Of a DNA stretch of 64,000 nucleotides, positions 59,501-64,000 are shown piece after piece. The DNA comes from Cryptococcus deneoformans JEC21 (lineage: Eukaryota; Basidiomycota; Tremellomycetes; Tremellales; Cryptococcaceae), in assembly GCF_000091045.1 (NCBI RefSeq), contig NC_006685.1:295001-359000 (forward strand), written 5' to 3'. Position 1 is the stretch's first letter. Each line of letters opens with the position of its first letter. The translations under genes were made by a program, and so were the position numbers. The notes under the pieces are model-generated. The model ran no database searches. It was not told where the DNA came from and saw nothing but the letters and a program-made list of their open reading frames with translations.

Positions 59501-62500
59501 TGAGAATCAATAGCTGGGCAGTTTGCACACCTCTTTGGCCTCTACGCCAAGGAGCATGGATCCTGAAACCCCCATCTTCCTCGTGGATAGACGCGGGAAG
59601 GAGCACGTGCTCCGCCTTGTTTTTCCTGATATCGCGGAGCGATATCTCACTGACAGATGGAACAAGCCGAACCACTGATGCCAGAGCTATGTCCCAGTAT
59701 TCAACATCGGCGTTGGCCTTTAACGAAGACTTGAGATATCCCACAATAGCGTTGATTGCTGAGTAGGCGAAACCAGGTGTCAAGACATTAGTGACCCTAT
59801 CAAGTCTCTCCATCGCATTCAGGAATTGGTCTTTCATTCTTTCGGTAAAAGGTCTCAAGAAAGAGACGACATCATCCCTCTGTAAAAGTCGCACCACTTC
59901 GAGAGAAGTCGCGCTTATAGGCCCGTCCACTTCGCCCGCAAGGATTGTCATCTGATCATAAGTCATATTTACGAACAGTGGGGCAAAGATGGCTTTTCTT
60001 CTCTTGTTCGACGATGAACCAGCTGATGCGTTAGAGCCTTTTCGGACAAGTGACTCCACGGGACTTGACGGTCTCCCGCTACTACTTCCATTGATGAGAT
60101 TCCCATCCGACTGGAATGCAAGCCCAGGCAAAGAGCTAACCGGCGTTTGCTCCCAGTCGGAGTTGCCCTTCAGCTCATCTTCATCACTCCACCTCAGCTC
60201 GTTCAATCTCTGCCTTAGCTCCAGGGGCAGGGTCTGGCCAAACTTTTGAAGCTGGGTATCTTGCACATCTTGCGGTGAGACCCATTTTGAGGAGCCAATT
60301 TCCGTGGGAACGAATTCGAGGGTTTTGGCGGGGAAATGAAATAAAGGACCGCGGCGAGAAGTGAAAATTGGTTGGGATAAGATTTGGTTGCGCCACGCAA
60401 ATAAAATGGAGATGTTGTGAAGGGCCTGGCAACGAACTTCAGCGTTGGTGCTAGCGTGACCGGTCAACTGATATGGTCATCAACGATATAACTAGATTGT
60501 GCTTACCTGGTTAAATCGGAAATGACGATACTTCTCAATTGGGCTGGTGCCATCTCAGCACATTTCTCGAGCAAGAAACCAATTTCTCTGGTAGCGGAGG
60601 CTTTTGTGCCATACCAAGCCCATAGAAAAGGCAGAATCGTCTCCCAATCTTGAGTCGAAAGACTGTCATGGGTCAGGACCAATAATGGTGGAAGAACGTC
60701 CTCAATGCCTCGAGTTAAAATCTTAATGCGAGCTTCGTGATTAAAATTCACAGAGGCATGAGGGGCTGAAAAAGGTAGGACTATCGGCTGACCAATCGAT
60801 TGGTCAATAGGTAACGTTTCAGGAGAGAATGTGCGATACATGGCCCGCAAATACTTGGTGGCTTGTTCTTCTTCTGACGGGATTAAGTACCTTGAGGTAT
60901 CAATGAACCAAGAGATCAGCTGCTTCGTCCACGGAGCTCTTAATTTTTTGTCAGCAAATAAACCTCACATGCCCCGAGCTGATGCCACATACTGTTTTGC
61001 AGATTGGGTCTTGAATCTCAAAGTCCACAACACCTGGCACATTAATGCTCTATATCCTGTCGGCAGAGCACCATCTTTTTCCTGTCCAATTCATTAGCCA
61101 TTGGCTCTATGGTCTTCTTGAGTATGACAGTAGCTCACTTCTGCCTCCAAGAACGCTGCTAACCGGCCCTCTACTTCATCTCCAAACGTCTTCCGCTTTT
61201 TGCCGTCCTTATTCATGCCCTCCACCTCCGATATCTCTTTCAAAACCAGGATGAACTCTACTGCGGCCGCCCATCTGCCTAATCTGACATCTCTCACCGC
61301 TTTCTCGCCTTCCTTACCTTTCCCTTTACTCACTTTTGGGCGAGCATCACCCATCAGAACGATCGTTACCATTTGAGGATCGGTCAGCCAGAATTTCGAG
61401 GGAGAAAGGATATGGGTGAAGGTGATCACTTGAAGAAGGGAGGGAAGGAGGGAATTTGCTTGAGTACTTGCGGATAAGGCGAAAAGGGGCTTATAGAGGA
61501 TCTGGGGATGAAACTGTGATAGATAAGACAGAAGAGGGAAAGCGAGCTGAGTTGAGTGTGTAGACGTGAGATGTTGCTGTTGTATGTTAGATTGCACTAT
61601 GGACAAATTAGAAGAACATACTGAAAACAAGGTGGCTACACATTCTCTTCCCAGGGCGGCCATATCCTTTCTTCTCACGAAACCTTCCACCATATCGCAA
61701 GCTGAGCCCAGTGATGCGCTCTTGATCTACGACTTTTTTAGTTGATTGTCAATAGCGTAATCTGTAACAGAAATAGGCTCACCACCTGCTTAGCAGCTTC
61801 CACAAAGGGGCCCTTCCATAGCGTTTCATTCACTGTATACCTTAAAATCAAGTCTCTGTGTTCAAAGAAAGCTAGACCTGCATTTGCGGGATGGGACTCA
61901 GCGTAGGCTCTGAAGGAATCTTCCGCAGTCCCCGGATGAAGTGGCTGAACTCTGTAGAAAAGAACTTCCAGTTCAAACACGAGTTTCCCGAGCGCTTGGG
62001 CCAACACGTCACCACTGGGTAGTGTCTCTATCTCTGGCAAGACATGGATTCGAACAGTTTTCCAGATGGCAGGAATGAGCGCAAAATCAGTGAGTGTGCG
62101 AACGAGCGAAGCCAGGGATGTCAGCAAGACAACAGTCGTATGCGAACGTAGTGGAGGGAGATGAGGCGGTGTCGCATGAAGAAAAGGCAGAGGGGCAAAC
62201 TGCTGTTACATCATCAACGATCAACAACAAGCGGAGAGAAAGGTCGGTCTTACATCAAGAACAAGCTGTTTACCATGAACATTGATTTCAAGAAGCCATC
62301 GCGCAAGATGGGGATGTGTCTGTATCACAACACCCACCGCCATCCACATGATCTCCTTTTCTATCCCTCCCATCGTTGTACTCATTTCCACATCCCCTAC
62401 AAGCTCTACTATAGATGCCACTTCCACTTGTATGATTCTTCCGTCGCTCAGCTCATCTAAAAATCTCTGCACCTTGGACTGATGAGAAGGCTCGGGATTT

Positions 62501-63942
62501 CTTGCAGTTTGTACCGCATGGAGTAGGATGAGCAGGTCGGAGGCTAAAGCAAGGAAAGAGAGGGCCGTGTGTGGTACTTCATGCCCACGTGGCAAAGAAG
62601 TATCGAAGTGCACGAAGTTGTCTAAAAGTGCAAGACCACGCGACCGTATTTGACGGTCGTCGGTGAGAAGGGCGCGACAAAGCCATTGCCACCGTGCTAT
62701 GACTTCTTCCGCTGTGTCTGCCGCCCAGTTTTTTACGATTGTGCCAAACACTTCCAAAGCTTGCTGTTTCTCTCCATCGGTGGATGTGGAATCTTCGAGG
62801 AATGCCACGCCTAGTTCTGCAAGGATCTCAGAATGGTGTGGGCAGGTACGAGACCATGGCTTTTTGGAACGTGCATCTGGAAGATACTTGTGAAGTTCAG
62901 TTAACAAGGGGGCAAAAGCAGAGAATGAAGGGTCGAAAGTAAACCTCTGAGCAGTATGAGGGTGGGCGTGGATAGCCGCGGAGTGTATAGATGCTGCACT
63001 TGGCCTGGCGTCGTCGGGATAACTTGGATTCTGGTTCGAGTCGATCCTGGAAAGCCTCCGGCGACTCTCCTCAAGAGCACAAGCATCAAGACAAGCTTTG
63101 ATATCTCTCGCAAACCTTCTACGCTCTCTAGCAACGGCTTCCTTTTCTTCCTCAGTGAGATCACCCAGCTCTGCCAAAAGCCCGTTCATCGATCTCCGTC
63201 TATCAGTATACCCAATAACGTTATCTGCCGCATGTCGAAATCCAAATCTCCCTGCTGCTTTAGACACGAGTCCGGGCTTTTTCCCCAGCCGTGCAGTATG
63301 TTGTTGTCGTTCTTCTATGGGAGTTGGTGCCAGAACATGAGCTCGGACCTGTTGCCAGTGCTTGATACCTGGTGAAACTATCTTGGCTGGAGACGTAAGC
63401 GATGAGCTGCTAATGACATTGGTGTTTAGACGGGTAGGCTTGGGTCTGGGTTTGGACTTGCTTGTAGCCGAACTTGTGGGAGTAGAGGGACGAGAGGCAA
63501 TAGAAAACGTCGGCATGGGTAAGGCATCTGGTCTATCGGGTCCAGACTTTGAATGCGCTTTAGAAGCCTCTCTGCTGGAAGGAGCGTCCTGAGCTATCTT
63601 TGTGTGCCCTCCTGTAGGTGGACGAGTATGAAATGTTGATGGAGGTAAGGGCTCATATTCAGACACTTGGCGGCTCGGTCCTGCAGCTTCGCGCAACTTT
63701 GGAGAAGTCTCTGGGGACACCGTGTACTGACTTTCGAGGCTGAGAAGGGCATCGAGCGGAGATTCTGTTCTGTATTCTAGCTTTGCAAGGGATGTAGTTG
63801 AAGGCCTAACGGATATGGGGACGTCAGACGTTGATTTTGGGGATGAGGCTGTGGAGGCAATCGAGCTGCGAAGTGGGGGTGGGCGTGGGCCTGATGGTTG
63901 TCGATTTTTTGCGGGGGCGAATGTACTAGGCTGGAGCGGCAT
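56509..63942 (-). CDS. Giant helical-repeat-type protein, tentatively UNC80-like
   Basis: About 2,300 residues in at least six exons, from MPLQPSTFAPAKNRQPSGPR (63942) to VSVSSPYD (56509). The first 200 residues are disordered and Ser/Pro-rich. A basic segment KKPGLVSKAAGRFGFRHAAD and helical repeats follow. The 1,200-residue main exon has RHFLSNVGDILLLHGQSDLV, FRRVFSSMGFPTIMRPVYET and CIEYAAKSFYRIHEEVFVYQ, which recall the C-terminal region of animal UNC80, a subunit of the NALCN channel complex. Fungi have the related Cch1 channel. A disordered Ser/Asn/His-rich region lies before the end. The UNC80 link is from memory and unproven; a general ARM-repeat scaffold is the alternative. Confidence 0.55.
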
Positions 63943-64000
63943 GCCTGTTGTAACTATCTGTGGAGCATTATAGTCTTTATTGTCGTTATCTTGGAATGAT
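63943..64000. other. 5' flank of the giant gene at the window edge
   Basis: Only 58 bases remain. Nothing can be said beyond leader or promoter. Confidence 0.4.

Overview
The window is nuclear DNA of a basidiomycete yeast, most likely Cryptococcus or a close tremellalean relative such as Kwoniella. Nearly every gene is broken by many short introns of about 45-65 nt, with GTNNGT donors and CTNAC-like branch points. Genes are tightly packed on both strands, 5' leaders are CT-rich, and the proteins read as basidiomycete orthologues. Species is inferred from style, not from a marker gene. One assembly gap of 113 N lies at 21088-21200.

Layout, left to right. 0-10 kb: PMP3-type membrane proteolipid (+), an intron-containing tRNA-Gly(GCC) (+), mitochondrial ribosomal protein bL32m (+), the NuA4 scaffold EAF1/VID21 (-), the CaaX methyltransferase STE14 (+) and the ribosome biogenesis factor SSF1 (-). 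10-20.5 kb: glycine decarboxylase P-protein GCV2 (+), replication factor SLD2 (-), a CBP3-like complex III chaperone (+), a COA1/TIM21-like mitochondrial protein (-) and a SET/NAP histone chaperone (+). 20.5-29.3 kb: mitochondrial uS7m (-, interrupted by the gap), RRB1 (+), the vacuolar lipase ATG15 (-), a plant IQM-like calmodulin-binding protein (-) and an acidic hypothetical protein (-). 29.3-31.8 kb is the largest gene-poor stretch.

31.8-43 kb: HAD phosphatase (-), short-chain dehydrogenase (+), a membrane protein with a LEA-like head and a cysteine-rich juxtamembrane segment (+), mitochondrial thioredoxin (-), the nucleolar GTPase NUG1/GNL3 (+), a small secreted-type protein (+) and cystathionine gamma-synthase (+). 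43-64 kb: VPS18 (-), a doubtful small gene (-), an RGS protein with three membrane segments (+), an unusual single-exon hypothetical gene (-), a protein kinase (+) and a giant protein of about 2,300 residues that is tentatively UNC80-like (-).

The genes are ordinary housekeeping and accessory genes rather than one pathway. Recurrent themes are ribosome assembly (SSF1, RRB1, NUG1), mitochondrial translation and respiratory-complex assembly (bL32m, uS7m, CBP3-like, COA1-like), chromatin (EAF1, SET/NAP), and membrane or signalling proteins. I found no CRISPR array, operon, plasmid, phage or recognisable transposase. The most useful observations are: five GC-AG introns within 8 kb; a six-unit 10-bp repeat in the SLD2/CBP3 divergent promoter; an open, protein-like N-terminal extension with no ATG upstream of 29244; a probable 16-nt microexon; a plant-type IQM protein; and the UNC80-like giant.
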